NCBI GenBank assembly: GCA_004213555.1
Contig: SHAP01000002.1
Coordinates: forward strand, 236,548-300,547
Direction of reading: 5' to 3'
Length of the DNA: 64,000 nt
Origin: Phycisphaeraceae bacterium
GTDB taxonomy: Bacteria > Planctomycetota > Phycisphaerae > Phycisphaerales > SM1A02
In this document: positions 54,270-63,920 of the stretch, one piece after another
Layout of the letters: the number at the start of each line of letters is the position of its first letter
Numbering within the stretch: position 1 is the first letter of the stretch
Notes under the pieces: model-generated
Seen by the model: the letters and a program-made list of their open reading frames with translations, nothing else
What the model was told of the DNA's origin: nothing
Databases searched by the model: none
Translations under genes and position numbers: made by a program

Positions 54270-55868
54270 TTATGTGATTTCTTGTCGTGTTGCATTCACG
54301 TCCATGTCCCACGGCGGCCATCCTGATTTTTGAATCCACTCATCCAAGATCTGGCATGGGCTTCGAAGGTGCGACTCGTATCGGCGCCATCTTTCCGTCC
54401 GATTCGAGTGCACCATCTTCTTTGCTTCAAGGAAGCTGGGCGTTTGCTGAATGCTGGTGTCACGCGTGGGGTCCAAGACTTCTGGTTCGAAGTCGAGCCC
54501 CAGCCGTTCAAGAATGGCCCGAAGAATGGATTCAGGGTCCGCAACAAAAGATTCATACCGCACATCAACGATGTTTGCGTCAGGGAACCGAGCATCTACG
54601 GCTTCGTTGAGTGCCTGCACTTTGGCCACCATGTTCGCCGTGGATTCAATGTCCAAGAAGTGACGGTTGATGCCGTTTGCCGAAAAATGTTGAGAAAAGC
54701 ATGACAGCACCACATCACGAGGATCTCGAATCGTCCTGATGATGAGGGCTTTGGGCCACAATTGCAAAATCATGGGCAAATCGATGATGTTCATGGGCTG
54801 TTTGTGAACGAAGCACGGAGCCTTGGCGGCCTCCGGCACCAAGCTTTCTGCGGTCCGGTCAAACAGGCCCCGCAGTTGTTCGGCTTTCGGGCTGGTGCCG
54901 TCCGGCACCAAATGGGGCAAGCGCTCAATGGGCTGGCCTTGCAAAAGATGTTGTCGGACGGTTGTTACCAAGGGGGCCTCACCACTTGTTGCTATGGATG
55001 AGTGTCCTGACAACATACGTTCCAGCAGGGTGGTTCCTGTCCTGGAGAACCCGACCAAAAAATGTGGCGAAGAAGGGGTGGTCTCGTCGCTGTTTGTTTG
55101 AGGTGCGGGGGAGTTCTGTGCGTGGGTTTGGCACCATTCGGTCCAAACGTGGACTTGTCGGAGCCAAAGCGTGCGATCGAGCCTTCTCCACTCTGGGAGC
55201 TCGCTTTCCAACGCCCCAGCTTTGGACCATCCCTCGAAGGCCGTCGAGGCGTCCCCAACCTGATCCGCAAGAGTCGCCCGTTCGTGCCAAGCCGCGGCTT
55301 TTGCCGCAGGAAGTCGGAAGGTGTGGGGATCTGGGCAGTGCTTTTGGGCTTCATCGAGTTGGTTCAACTCTCGAAGCACAGTGCTACGCCGGACCATGGC
55401 AAACTCATCGCCACCGCGGGCTGATTTTTCAAAATCAACCAAGGCCTCCTTGAGTCGACGAAGAATTCTTCGCGCCTCTCCGCGAATGCGGTGGATGGTG
55501 GCCCGGTTGGTTCCCTTTGCTGCCAACGCACGGGTTGCAGCACGCTCTGCTTCTTCTTCGCACCGAAGTTGCAGCAGGAGTCCTGCGGCCCGAGACAAAG
55601 AGGGCCCATCCTCGGTCCACTGGTCAACCGATTTCAAGACCATTCGCGCGGCGGACGTTTGGCCGCTTTGCAGATGAATCTCGGCCATGCCCAGCATCGC
55701 GGGAGCGAAACCGGCGCGTTGCGCCACGGCTGTCTGGAATCGCGCAAATGCAGCTTGCTTTTTACCCGTGGAGGCCAGCTGATGGCCTTCTTCAACCAGT
55801 GCTCTGGCACTTTGGGGCGGTATTTTTCGGCCAGAGTTTGGTCGGGATTCGTTCGAAGGCTGCGTCAT
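54270..55868 (-). CDS. TPR-repeat sulfotransferase
   Basis: The 532-residue protein has an N-terminal TPR region of about 230 residues (ALVEEGHQLASTGKKQAAFA, FAPAMLGMAEIHLQSGQTSA). A PAPS-dependent sulfotransferase domain follows with the 5'-phosphosulfate loop FLVGFSRTGTTLLERMLSGH, the 3'-phosphate strand (ALIIRTIRDPRDVVLSCFSQ) and a C-terminal WRRYESHLRSPCQILDEWIQ. TPR plus sulfotransferase is common in bacteria, where the acceptor is generally unknown. The ATG at 55868 lies after a longer open frame that would reach into the divergent aldolase gene. Confidence 0.9.
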   Translation of the reverse strand: MTQPSNESRPNSGRKIPPQSARALVEEGHQLASTGKKQAAFARFQTAVAQRAGFAPAMLGMAEIHLQSGQTSAARMVLKSVDQWTEDGPSLSRAAGLLLQLRCEEEAERAATRALAAKGTNRATIHRIRGEARRILRRLKEALVDFEKSARGGDEFAMVRRSTVLRELNQLDEAQKHCPDPHTFRLPAAKAAAWHERATLADQVGDASTAFEGWSKAGALESELPEWRRLDRTLWLRQVHVWTEWCQTHAQNSPAPQTNSDETTPSSPHFLVGFSRTGTTLLERMLSGHSSIATSGEAPLVTTVRQHLLQGQPIERLPHLVPDGTSPKAEQLRGLFDRTAESLVPEAAKAPCFVHKQPMNIIDLPMILQLWPKALIIRTIRDPRDVVLSCFSQHFSANGINRHFLDIESTANMVAKVQALNEAVDARFPDANIVDVRYESFVADPESILRAILERLGLDFEPEVLDPTRDTSIQQTPSFLEAKKMVHSNRTERWRRYESHLRSPCQILDEWIQKSGWPPWDMDVNATRQEIT

Positions 55869-55922
55869 GCGGTCCGGTTCAAGATACGCTAGACGGTTCG
55901 ACCCCGCTCTAAGGAGAATCTG

Positions 55923-56987
55923 ATGTCGCTTGATTACGCCTCTTTGCTCGGTGATGAAGCCGAAAGTCTGCTCAACCACAAGGCCGTCGTGCCTTCATCT
56001 TCCCTGCACCTTCCAGGTCCTGATCATTTCGATTCCGTTTGGGGGCCAAGTGATCGCTCACCTCAAGTCTTGCGTTCTCTCCAGGCGCTTCATGGACATG
56101 GTCGTTTGGCAAACACGGGGTATCTTTCGATCCTTCCTGTGGACCAAGGCATCGAGCATGCAGCCGGCGCTTCATTTGCCAAGAACCCTGAATATTTTGA
56201 CGGCGAAAACATTGTCAAGCTTGCCATTGAAGGCGGCTGCAACGCCGTTGCCACGACTTTTGGGGCACTTTCAGGACTTTCTCGAAAATACGCCCACCGC
56301 ATTCCCTTCATTGTGAAGATCAACCACAACGAATTGTTGACCATGCCAAACCAATTTGACCAAGTCATGTTTGGCTCGGTGCGTGATGCTTGGAACTTGG
56401 GTGCAGTCGCAGTTGGTGCCACGATTTACTTCGGTTCCGATCAATCTCGTCGTCAAATCATCGAAGTCGCCGAAGCTTTCGAAGAAGCACGAGAACTCGG
56501 GATGGCCACCATCTTGTGGTGCTACCTTCGGTCGCCCATGTTCAAGAAGGATGGGGTCGACCATCATGTCTCCGCTGACTTGAGCGGCCAAGCCAACCAC
56601 CTTGGGGTCACCATCAAGGCCGACATCATCAAACAAAAGCAACCCGAGCAAAACGGCGGATACGCTGCTCTGAATGCCGGAGACTCTGCGTACGGGAAAT
56701 TCGATGATCGGATCTATTCTGAACTCGCTTCGGATCACCCGATCGACCTAACTCGATATCAAGTTCTGAATTGCTACGCCGGGCGTGCTGGCCTGATCAA
56801 CTCAGGTGGCGGCTCTGGTGACAATGACTTTGGTCAAGCGGTCCGCACGGCGGTGATCAACAAGCGCGCTGGTGGCATGGGCCTTATTTCGGGCCGAAAA
56901 GCATTCCAACGTCCTATGGAAGAGGGCGCGAAACTGCTGCAGACCATTCAAGACGTCTATCTCGACGACAGCGTGGACATTGCCTGA
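55923..56987 (+). CDS. Class I fructose-bisphosphate aldolase (FbaB/DhnA type)
   Basis: The 354-residue glycolytic enzyme matches the archaeal-type class I aldolase family: [54 protein letters not shown], the Schiff-base Lys region [15 protein letters not shown], and [13 protein letters not shown] with the phosphate-binding Gly cluster, followed by [23 protein letters not shown] lies six bases before the ATG. Divergent from the sulfotransferase (54 bases). It is monocistronic with its own terminator. Confidence 0.95.
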   Translation: MSLDYASLLGDEAESLLNHKAVVPSSSLHLPGPDHFDSVWGPSDRSPQVLRSLQALHGHGRLANTGYLSILPVDQGIEHAAGASFAKNPEYFDGENIVKLAIEGGCNAVATTFGALSGLSRKYAHRIPFIVKINHNELLTMPNQFDQVMFGSVRDAWNLGAVAVGATIYFGSDQSRRQIIEVAEAFEEARELGMATILWCYLRSPMFKKDGVDHHVSADLSGQANHLGVTIKADIIKQKQPEQNGGYAALNAGDSAYGKFDDRIYSELASDHPIDLTRYQVLNCYAGRAGLINSGGGSGDNDFGQAVRTAVINKRAGGMGLISGRKAFQRPMEEGAKLLQTIQDVYLDDSVDIA

Positions 56988-57013
56988 CGCAGTTTGACTG
57001 CCAATTGAATTCG

Positions 57014-57040
57014 AAGCCTCCCCGAATGGAGGGGCTTTTT
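57014..57040 (+). terminator. Rho-independent terminator of the aldolase gene
   Basis: A 10-bp stem with one mismatch (57014-57023 with 57028-57037) and a GAAT loop ends in TTTTT. It lies 27 bases after the aldolase stop and directly before the convergent GGDEF gene stop at 57039. Confidence 0.82.
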
Positions 57041-58895
57041 ATGCGGGCGGCTGGCCACCGAATTCAATTCGATTCTTACCGTCACGTTTGGAAATCTTCA
57101 GTCGGCGATCGGCAAGTTGGACCAACCCATTGATGGGATCTTGGTCGCATTGGTCCAGGATGTCCCATGGCCAGGTGGCGAGTCCACCGGAGAATCGGAT
57201 GCGGCCAGGCACTTCCAATTGCACCCGAGCGACACCATCACGAATGCGGTCAAGCAGATCTTGGGTTGCTTCAACGCTAAAGCCGCGGGGAACGTGACTC
57301 TCCGGACCAGTTCTCCGGGTGAAGTCCGCCAAGATCACCACGAATTCGTCACCACCCACCCGCGCGATCTGATCGGCCGGCCGTATGGCGTTGCGAATCG
57401 CTTCGGCAAAAGCTTTCAATACACCGTCGCCAGCTTCATCGCCATACCGGTCGTTCCACTGTTTGAAGTCATCCACGTCCAATTTCAAAATACTGAATGG
57501 ATGTCTCTGGCTGGTGCCTTCGTGAATCACTTCGCGGAGGTGTTGCTCGAACCCTCTTCGGTTCAGCGTGAGGGTGAGTGCGTCGGTAATGGCGTCGCGT
57601 TTGGCTTCCGCGAACCGCTGGGCGTGGTCGAGCCAGTGGGCCAGCCATTCACCCCAAGCTTCGGCCGGGGTACTGGCGGTGGAGGGGAGACCTGACAACC
57701 AACCCAACTCCGGGCCACCTGGGAGTCCGACCCGAATCTCCCCCGCATTGGAGTGAAATTTGGGGAGGCTTCCACCGGTGGCGGCAGCTATGGCCTGCAA
57801 CGCTATGGGCAACAGAGCCTCGGGGCTTTCTGCAGCCGCGCGGAGCAAGTCGAGATCGGTGGGATCTTGTGGTGGTTCCCTTCCCTCAGTGCCGGGCTCG
57901 GATGGAGGAGGAGGAGGAGGAGGAGGAGGAGGAGGAGGACCGCTTCCTTGCAAGTTTGAACCTCGGGATCCAGACAGGGAGGCTTTTTGATCGGAGTTCC
58001 CCTCGGGATGGACGGGACCTTCGACAGACTCACTGCTTTGGTGATCATCCTTCACCTCGGTCACTTCACCAGAAGGAACCGACTCGTTCGGAGCTTTCGG
58101 GGTTGGTATTTCGATTTCAACCTCTGGAGGCACATCAGGGAGGCGTCCTGTGCTTTGGCGGGGATCGACAGGTTCTTTTCCCAGCCAGTGGATGTCTAGC
58201 TCTGGTTCTAAGATGTCAGCGGCCTTGCTGAGCCTGTGCCCCTCTTCTCCGAGCTCTTCACCCAACATGAGCAAGGCGATTTGGCGACGTTGGGTTTGGG
58301 CCGCCTTGATGGCCCAAATCGCATCGAACGTATTGGCAGCATCGAAACACTCGGTCCCGCGGGCCATGGCAATTCCTTCAGCTTCGGCACGGCGCCTGGC
58401 GTCACGGGTAAGTGCGAGTGATACTTTTTTGAAGCGGCGTGGCTTTTTGGGGCGGTGTGGCTTGCCAGGTTTGTTTGGTCCGATTAGTTCATCAATTTCT
58501 TCGCGGGTAGGTGTTGGAGGAAATTTGATCGGATCACCATGAATTTTCCAGCGTGGATCGACGGGCGGCTGAAGCAATTCTCCAGGACGCCGTTCGATCA
58601 AAGTGGCTCCATTCCATTGAAGAAGTCCGCATGATTGCAAGGGGCCGTTCAAAAGATCCAGCAGCCCAGGCGGAGGTTCGGGGGATGAGGGCATGATCAA
58701 AGCCAAACGGGTGGGGTGGGGCACCGACTTTTCTAAAAGGTATTGACGGACGATCAAGAGAAAACTGAAAGCGCTTTCCAACTGATCATCCTTGTGGGCC
58801 ATGTGCCACCCGTCGGTTTTGAGGGCGTCAAGGATGCCATGGTCACCGTCGGGCGGGAGATACAAGATGGCGTGTTTTTCAACCGACTCGTCCAC
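57039..58895 (-). CDS. GGDEF diguanylate cyclase with disordered polyproline middle
   Basis: The 618-residue protein has an unrecognised N-terminal part of about 240 residues with HAILYLPPDGDHGILDALKT and a basic stretch (KPGKPHRPKKPRRFKK). A low-complexity acidic region follows, including 12 consecutive prolines near 319-330. The C-terminal GGDEF domain has an intact active site (RVGGDEFVV near 515) and an RxxD inhibitory-site pair (RPADQIA) just before it, so it should make cyclic di-GMP and be product-inhibited. It lies 30 bases after murG on the same strand and is probably co-transcribed. Confidence 0.88.
   Translation of the reverse strand: MDESVEKHAILYLPPDGDHGILDALKTDGWHMAHKDDQLESAFSFLLIVRQYLLEKSVPHPTRLALIMPSSPEPPPGLLDLLNGPLQSCGLLQWNGATLIERRPGELLQPPVDPRWKIHGDPIKFPPTPTREEIDELIGPNKPGKPHRPKKPRRFKKVSLALTRDARRRAEAEGIAMARGTECFDAANTFDAIWAIKAAQTQRRQIALLMLGEELGEEGHRLSKAADILEPELDIHWLGKEPVDPRQSTGRLPDVPPEVEIEIPTPKAPNESVPSGEVTEVKDDHQSSESVEGPVHPEGNSDQKASLSGSRGSNLQGSGPPPPPPPPPPPPSEPGTEGREPPQDPTDLDLLRAAAESPEALLPIALQAIAAATGGSLPKFHSNAGEIRVGLPGGPELGWLSGLPSTASTPAEAWGEWLAHWLDHAQRFAEAKRDAITDALTLTLNRRGFEQHLREVIHEGTSQRHPFSILKLDVDDFKQWNDRYGDEAGDGVLKAFAEAIRNAIRPADQIARVGGDEFVVILADFTRRTGPESHVPRGFSVEATQDLLDRIRDGVARVQLEVPGRIRFSGGLATWPWDILDQCDQDPINGLVQLADRRLKISKRDGKNRIEFGGQPPA
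57904..57939. repeat. (GGA)12 microsatellite in the GGDEF gene
   Basis: Twelve uninterrupted GGA triplets on the + strand correspond to CCT codons encoding the polyproline run on the - strand. A perfect triplet run of this length can change copy number without breaking the frame. Confidence 0.9.
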
Positions 58896-58925
58896 ACCGT
58901 GAGTTTACGACGAGAATGGTTGTTG

Positions 58926-60044
58926 TCAGGCGGATCCTCCATGAGTTGGAACAATCCCGAAGGCATCCAGAATTTTCCTCGTCAATTCGGACGTGCCGTT
59001 GTGGCATTGTCTTGCTCGGGCCGCGTTGGTCATTTCTATGAGCCGGCGTTGGTTGGTCAGAAGGTCCGAGAGGATGGGCCCAATCTGCTCCAGATTCGCC
59101 CGTTCATCGATATGGTCGTGGGCGACGATGGCCGCCTTGGCCACCGCGGCGGCTTCGGCATTGAAGCGTTGGTGTTGATCCTTGTGCCAGGGATAGGGCA
59201 AATACAGGGCGGGGAGTCCTGCAGCTTCAATTTCAGCCACACTGTTCGCACCGGCCCGCGAAACCACCAAATCTGAGGCGCCGAATGCTTGGGACATCTG
59301 TCTTAAAAATGGGATGACGATGACCGGACAGTTGGCAAGCGGGGTTTTGTTCCACGTGTCTTGGACTGTTGGGTGGTGAGCAGAACCAGCCAAATGCAAG
59401 ACTTGCCAGCCGTCAAAGGCCTCGGGTTGTTTTTGAGCCAATTGAAGAACCAATGCATTGAGGGTGGACGCGCCGTTGGAAGCTCCGGTGATGAGCAGCG
59501 TTGGACGGTCTGCGGCCAAGCCCAAGGCCGCTCGATTCTCGGATTTGTCGCCTTGGACTCTGGCCGCCGAACGAATGGGATGGGCGGTCAGTTCCCCGGG
59601 GAACTGGTCGTGGGCGTGGACTGTGAAATTCTTGGTTCCCCAGCGGCACAGGATGCGATTGGCTCGCCCGGGGATGGCATCCAAATTCAGAACCGCCAGC
59701 GGCCAGCCGGCCTCTCGCGCGATCAGCCCAACGGCGGCCGCAGTAAATCCCCCAATGGTGATCACACCACCAACCGAGTGGCTCTTGGCCAACCGCCGAA
59801 GTTCTTGGCGAGATTGCAGGTAACCCCGCAAACAACGAAGGGTCTGTATGGGGCGCAAACTGGGAGGAGACGCGGGAATGGCGTGGGCGTCAAATGCCTC
59901 GGAGGCCAGCATCTCACGGTCGATGGATCGTGGTGCATGCAGCAAGATGGGATGGACGTGACAAGCAAGACATTGCTCCGCGAGGGCCAATCCTGGTGTG
60001 ATGTGCCCACCTGAACCGCCGCCTGCGATGAAAATGCTCTTCAT
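58926..60044 (-). CDS. murG: MurG: UDP-N-acetylglucosamine transferase for lipid II
   Basis: The 372-residue glycosyltransferase converts lipid I to lipid II on the inner membrane face. It has the N-terminal SIFIAGGGSGGHITPGLALA, the inter-domain LLITGASNGASTLNALVLQL, IPFLRQMSQAFGASDLVVSR and the donor-binding SRAGANSVAEIEAAGLPALY ... HQRFNAEAAA. The usual HEQN segment is replaced by LNLDAIPGRANR, and the usual GGSQGA by TGASNGAS. Three bases separate it from ftsW. It indicates a peptidoglycan pathway. Confidence 0.92.
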   Translation of the reverse strand: MKSIFIAGGGSGGHITPGLALAEQCLACHVHPILLHAPRSIDREMLASEAFDAHAIPASPPSLRPIQTLRCLRGYLQSRQELRRLAKSHSVGGVITIGGFTAAAVGLIAREAGWPLAVLNLDAIPGRANRILCRWGTKNFTVHAHDQFPGELTAHPIRSAARVQGDKSENRAALGLAADRPTLLITGASNGASTLNALVLQLAQKQPEAFDGWQVLHLAGSAHHPTVQDTWNKTPLANCPVIVIPFLRQMSQAFGASDLVVSRAGANSVAEIEAAGLPALYLPYPWHKDQHQRFNAEAAAVAKAAIVAHDHIDERANLEQIGPILSDLLTNQRRLIEMTNAARARQCHNGTSELTRKILDAFGIVPTHGGSA

Positions 60045-60047
60045 GGC

Positions 60048-61184
60048 TCAGTGGTCAGCCGCGAGGGTTGGCTCAGGTTCGTGGTTTGGATGGGAAGCCA
60101 TCAGCGTCGCCATGATGGCACCCGCCAAGAGAATCCAACCCGTTCCGGCTCGGGAGATGAATGGGAGGGCGATGCCCTTGGTGGGCAGCAATCCCGTGGC
60201 CACCCAAACGTTGATCGCCGTTTGCATCGCAACAGTGATCGTGACGGCCACTCCAAACCAGCGGGCGGCAGGATTGGGGCATTGCCAAGCAACCCTCCAG
60301 AGGGAGAAAATGAGACCGGCAAACGTCGTCAGCACCAGTGCCGAGCCAAGCACTCCCGTTTCCTCCGCCAAGATGGCAAAGACAAAATCAGACTCATCCA
60401 CTGGCAAATAGCCTTGCGAACGCAACCCTTGCCCCACACCCGCTCCTTCAAGTCCTCCTTGGTGGATCGCTCGCAAACTTTCGGTGAGTTGGGCGCCTTC
60501 GTTGGTGTTGGTCTGTTCCCAAGGTGCGAGCCACACGCCGAGGCGTCGGATTCGGTACTCCTCCATCCCAATGTAGAGGCCTCCGAAGAGTCCGAGGGTG
60601 ATGATTCCTGCGGGCAACCATCGCCAATCGGCACCGGCGGCGAACAAGAGCATGACCAGAGTGCCAAGCACCAACGCGGCTGAGCCAAGATCTTGGATCG
60701 CAATGGCTGCGGCCACACCCGCTGTGATCAACAACAGCCAAGGATGTTCACGGATCTTGACCTTCCCACTGGTTCGGGCCAAGGACACCCCGCACAGCAG
60801 TGGGATGGCGAATTTGAGGGGTTCACTGGCTTGGAAGCGCAATCCTCCAAGGGTGACCCAGCGTTCATTGGCCACGAAGAGGCTGAGGCCGAGAAGTCCG
60901 AGCCCAATCGCAAGAGCCAAACCAACCACCTGTTTGTTCAGCAATCGGTCGATCATCTTCCCAGAGAGCGTGGTGGACCATCCCAAAAGCAAGCAGCAGG
61001 CCGCGATCCCGGCATGCAAAAACTCGGGATGGCGGGTCAGGAGCGGGAGCTCGGGATCCGGATCGGCGTTGGTGCTTGCGGTGAGTTGGGCAAAGCCCAC
61101 GCCGAAGGTGAGCAGAAGCAACGAGAAAATCACCACCAGTTCACGACTTCGAGGCACTTCTCGTCTATCGGAAGGAACTCGCAC
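60048..61184 (-). CDS. FtsW/RodA/SpoVE (SEDS) family protein
   Basis: The product, about 378 residues, is a polytopic SEDS glycosyltransferase that polymerises lipid II. Family features are FQASEPLKFAIPLLCGVSLA, LGSAALVLGTLVMLLFAAGA, the extracellular loop YLPVDESDFVFAILAEETGV with its conserved Asp, and the last helices (GIALPFISRAGTGWILLAGA). Proximity to murG suggests FtsW over RodA. GTG at 61184 or 61157 is the likely start; the open frame reaches TTG 61238, overlapping the divergent miaB start. No FtsZ or other division gene is in the window. Confidence 0.88.
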   Translation of the reverse strand: MRVPSDRREVPRSRELVVIFSLLLLTFGVGFAQLTASTNADPDPELPLLTRHPEFLHAGIAACCLLLGWSTTLSGKMIDRLLNKQVVGLALAIGLGLLGLSLFVANERWVTLGGLRFQASEPLKFAIPLLCGVSLARTSGKVKIREHPWLLLITAGVAAAIAIQDLGSAALVLGTLVMLLFAAGADWRWLPAGIITLGLFGGLYIGMEEYRIRRLGVWLAPWEQTNTNEGAQLTESLRAIHQGGLEGAGVGQGLRSQGYLPVDESDFVFAILAEETGVLGSALVLTTFAGLIFSLWRVAWQCPNPAARWFGVAVTITVAMQTAINVWVATGLLPTKGIALPFISRAGTGWILLAGAIMATLMASHPNHEPEPTLAADH

Positions 61185-61259
61185 ATCTCGCCATGAGTTC
61201 CAAAGGGCTTTTCCATTTTGTCGAGAGTACGATGGCAAGCCATGCTGGATTCACCCCCC

Positions 61260-62852
61260 ATGACTGGACGCCGCGTTCATCTTGAGACCTTTGGTTGTCA
61301 AATGAACGAATTGGACAGCGAGTTGGTTCGCAGCCAATTGTCCGCGTTGGGGTACATCTTTACGGATGAACGTACCCAAGCAGATGTGGTGATTTACAAC
61401 ACCTGTTCGGTTCGTGAACAAGCTGAAAACAAGGTCTGGAGTCGACTGGGCATCGACGGTGTTGAGAAGCAGGAGGGACGGGATGTCATTGTCGGGGTGA
61501 TTGGCTGCATGGCTGAGCGGGAGGGCCCAGGCCTTTTAAAGCGGTTCCCTCAGGTGGACCTGATGTGCGGTCCGGGAGAGTTGGACAAACTGCCTTTGCT
61601 GATTGACAACGCATCCAAGAACGCCGATGAGGGCATTCGGACCGCACTTCAAGGGTCGACCACCCGAAGATCCCAGACTCTTGGCGCGGCCGCGGATCGC
61701 TTGGAACTTCTTGACCTCTCTCGTGCCTTTGACCCTGACCAAGCTGGCTTTGCAGGCCGATCGGCCTACGTCCGCATCACCCGGGGCTGCAACAAGTTCT
61801 GCACCTACTGCGTTGTGCCCCACACTCGTGGGCCTGAAATCCATCGGCCGCCGCACCACATTGTCGAAGAATGCAAGCGTCTTGAGCAGCAAGGGGTTCT
61901 CGAGATCACACTGCTGGGCCAGACGGTCAACCATTATTTGTACGTTCATGGAACGGCCTTGACGGTTGATGGGACACCCGCTCCTCAGGTGGGGCCAGGG
62001 TTGTCGGGGTTTCGCCCGGGACCCGATGGCCGTCCAACCGCGGCGGTGGGAGCCCAAGCCACCACTTTTGCTGATTTGTTGGTGATGATCCATGAGGCTT
62101 GTCCCGGCGTACAACGCATCCGGTTTGTGACCAGTTACCCCAGGGATTTTGGGGATGACATCCTCTACGCCATCGCCGAACATTCAAGGCTCTGCCGATA
62201 CCTGCATGCCCCGGCCCAAAGCGGCTCCGATGCGGTGCTCGCCCGGATGAACCGGGGATATGACCGAGAGACGTTCTTGGACTTTGCGGCTCGAGCCCGA
62301 AAAATCCTTCCGGATGTGGTTTTGGCCGGGGACATCATCGTGGGCTTTTCTGGAGAAACGGAAGCCGATTACGAGGCCACTCGGACCCTTTTGCAGGAGG
62401 TGCGGTTTAAAAACAACTTCATCTTCAAATACTCACCTCGACCTGGAACCAGTGCCTTTGGCCGCCTTGAAGATGATGTGCCAGAACTCGAAAAGAGGCG
62501 TCGCAACAACGATTTGCTGGCTCTTCAGGCGGAAATCGGCTCTGAAGTGCACGCCGAATGGGTGGGGCGAGAAGTCCCAGTATTTTTGGAAAAACGGACT
62601 GGGAAAGGTCGAAAATCCGCTTCTGGAGCCAGAAATGCGGGGGTCGAACTCCGTATTCAAGGCGAATCCCCTTCCACAGGGGTTCAACTCAGTGGAAGGA
62701 CCCCTGGAGACATGATTTGCTTTGTTGACGTCCCAGAACATGCCGTGGTGGCCCATCTTGGGACCATACGTCCCGTTCGAGTGTCAGAAAGCGGATCTCT
62801 CCACCTGGAGGGCGATTTGGTCACTGAAGCCAACGATATGCAGATGAAATAA
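61260..62852 (+). CDS. miaB: tRNA-2-methylthio-N6-dimethylallyladenosine synthase
   Basis: The roughly 530-residue radical-SAM enzyme methylthiolates A37 of tRNA. It has the UPF0004 domain (VHLETFGCQMNELDSELVRS, VVIYNTCSVREQAENKVWSR, VGVIGCMAEREG with three cluster Cys), radical-SAM CNKFCTYC, YLHAPAQSGSDAVLARMNRG and a C-terminal TRAM domain. A stretch of about 45 residues is inserted after LLGQTVNHY, longer than in E. coli. The ATG at 61260 fits the family N-terminus; ATG 61242 is possible. No good ribosome binding site is seen. Confidence 0.94.
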   Translation: MTGRRVHLETFGCQMNELDSELVRSQLSALGYIFTDERTQADVVIYNTCSVREQAENKVWSRLGIDGVEKQEGRDVIVGVIGCMAEREGPGLLKRFPQVDLMCGPGELDKLPLLIDNASKNADEGIRTALQGSTTRRSQTLGAAADRLELLDLSRAFDPDQAGFAGRSAYVRITRGCNKFCTYCVVPHTRGPEIHRPPHHIVEECKRLEQQGVLEITLLGQTVNHYLYVHGTALTVDGTPAPQVGPGLSGFRPGPDGRPTAAVGAQATTFADLLVMIHEACPGVQRIRFVTSYPRDFGDDILYAIAEHSRLCRYLHAPAQSGSDAVLARMNRGYDRETFLDFAARARKILPDVVLAGDIIVGFSGETEADYEATRTLLQEVRFKNNFIFKYSPRPGTSAFGRLEDDVPELEKRRRNNDLLALQAEIGSEVHAEWVGREVPVFLEKRTGKGRKSASGARNAGVELRIQGESPSTGVQLSGRTPGDMICFVDVPEHAVVAHLGTIRPVRVSESGSLHLEGDLVTEANDMQMK

Positions 62853-62871
62853 AAAAAGTCTGTCTTCGGGG

Positions 62872-62899
62872 TTGATTCCATCCGAGGCTGACTTAAATT
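62872..62899 (+). promoter_or_regulatory. Possible promoter of the PEP-CTERM-like gene
   Basis: TTGATT (62872-62877) and TAAATT (62894-62899) are 16 bases apart, about 115 bases before the ATG at 63015. The match is only partial (four of six in the -10), and the leader between is purine-rich (GAAGAGAGAGAG). Confidence 0.3.
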
Positions 62900-63014
62900 A
62901 ATTAACGAAGAGAGAGAGCCCCTTTGGTGGGAATGTTGCCCACCGCATCCGCCGTGAGAATCGGATGTTCAAGTAGAAGAAGAGTTTTTCGAGATTCGAG
63001 AAAGGGACTCTCTA

Positions 63015-63656
63015 ATGAATTCACTCAGACTCAGCGCAGCAGCGCTCATCGTTTCTGGGAGTGCTTTCGCCGATTTTGGCAGCGCTTCCTACACTGTGGA
63101 ATCCGCAGTGGCCGGTTACGACACGTACAAAATCTTCCTGAACTTCACCAGCCCGGCTGACAAGCTTTTGGCCATCAACGGCGACGTCGCCGGTGGCTAC
63201 TCGGCAATCAGCTACGAAGGTGGCGAGTTGTACAACGCCCTGTTTGCAGGTGTTTTGGCCGACGACACCGGCCAGTACGCAGCCTTCGCTGGTATGGAAG
63301 GTGACTCCTACTTCACCATCGGTGGACAAACCGACACTTCATTCTCCCCAGGCTTCTTGGCTGGCAACACTGGCGCTGACGGCTCTGTCGTCAACGGCAG
63401 CAGCTTCTCTTGGGAAAACAACGGTGGCTACTTCGACAGCGATCCCGGTTCCGGTGCCTTCGACTCTGGCTCTGGCATCCTCGTTGCCCAATTGACCGTT
63501 GCTTCTGGTGAAGACATCACCTTCGGCGGTACCGCCTCTTACAACAGCGAAGCTGGCGATTTGACCTTTGCCTCCTTCTCTGTCACCACCGTGCCTGCCC
63601 CTGGTGCGCTGGCTCTCCTCGGTCTCGCCGGCCTCGGCCGCCGACGCCGTGGCTAA
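63015..63656 (+). CDS. Secreted protein with PEP-CTERM-like C-terminal sorting signal
   Basis: The 213-residue product has a signal peptide (MNSLRLSAAALIVSGSAFA, then DFGSASYTVE) and a small beta-rich, Gly/Asp/Ser-rich body. The C-terminal tail is VPAPGALALLGLAGLG followed by RRRRG: a Pro-containing motif, hydrophobic helix and basic end, as in PEP-CTERM-type exosortase substrates of planctomycetes. AAGGGA lies about nine bases before the ATG. C-ending codons dominate, suggesting high expression. It ends at a strong terminator and is followed by a related gene. Confidence 0.88.
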   Translation: MNSLRLSAAALIVSGSAFADFGSASYTVESAVAGYDTYKIFLNFTSPADKLLAINGDVAGGYSAISYEGGELYNALFAGVLADDTGQYAAFAGMEGDSYFTIGGQTDTSFSPGFLAGNTGADGSVVNGSSFSWENNGGYFDSDPGSGAFDSGSGILVAQLTVASGEDITFGGTASYNSEAGDLTFASFSVTTVPAPGALALLGLAGLGRRRRG

Positions 63657-63712
63657 ATCTTGAGGCCATCCCCCCTTCTCGAGGGGGAAAAAGCCCAAAT
63701 TTGAATCTTGAG

Positions 63713-63741
63713 CAGCCCTCCTTATCAGGAGGGCTGTTTTT
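63713..63741 (+). terminator. Rho-independent terminator after the PEP-CTERM-like gene
   Basis: A 9-bp stem CAGCCCTCC/GGAGGGCTG (63713-63721 with 63728-63736) with a six-base loop (the first and last could also pair) ends in TTTTT. A second shorter hairpin (CCCCCT/AGGGGG) lies about 40 bases earlier. Confidence 0.9.
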
Positions 63742-63920
63742 GCTGTTTGGCCCGACAAGAGGCCAAAGTACCCAAACCGATTCTTTACGATTTTTTTTGA
63801 GAAAGGGGTTGGAACTCGTCTCAGTGTGTCTTACATTTTGTCCGTACGGCTGATCTGCGGGCCGGACTAGAAGAAGAGATCGCAGCAGAAGAAGAGACCC
63901 CAATCAGAAAGAGGACCACT

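Noticed and set aside
57869..58231. + strand frame with poly-Glu
   Set aside because: It is a shadow of the (GGA)12 repeat within the GGDEF gene.
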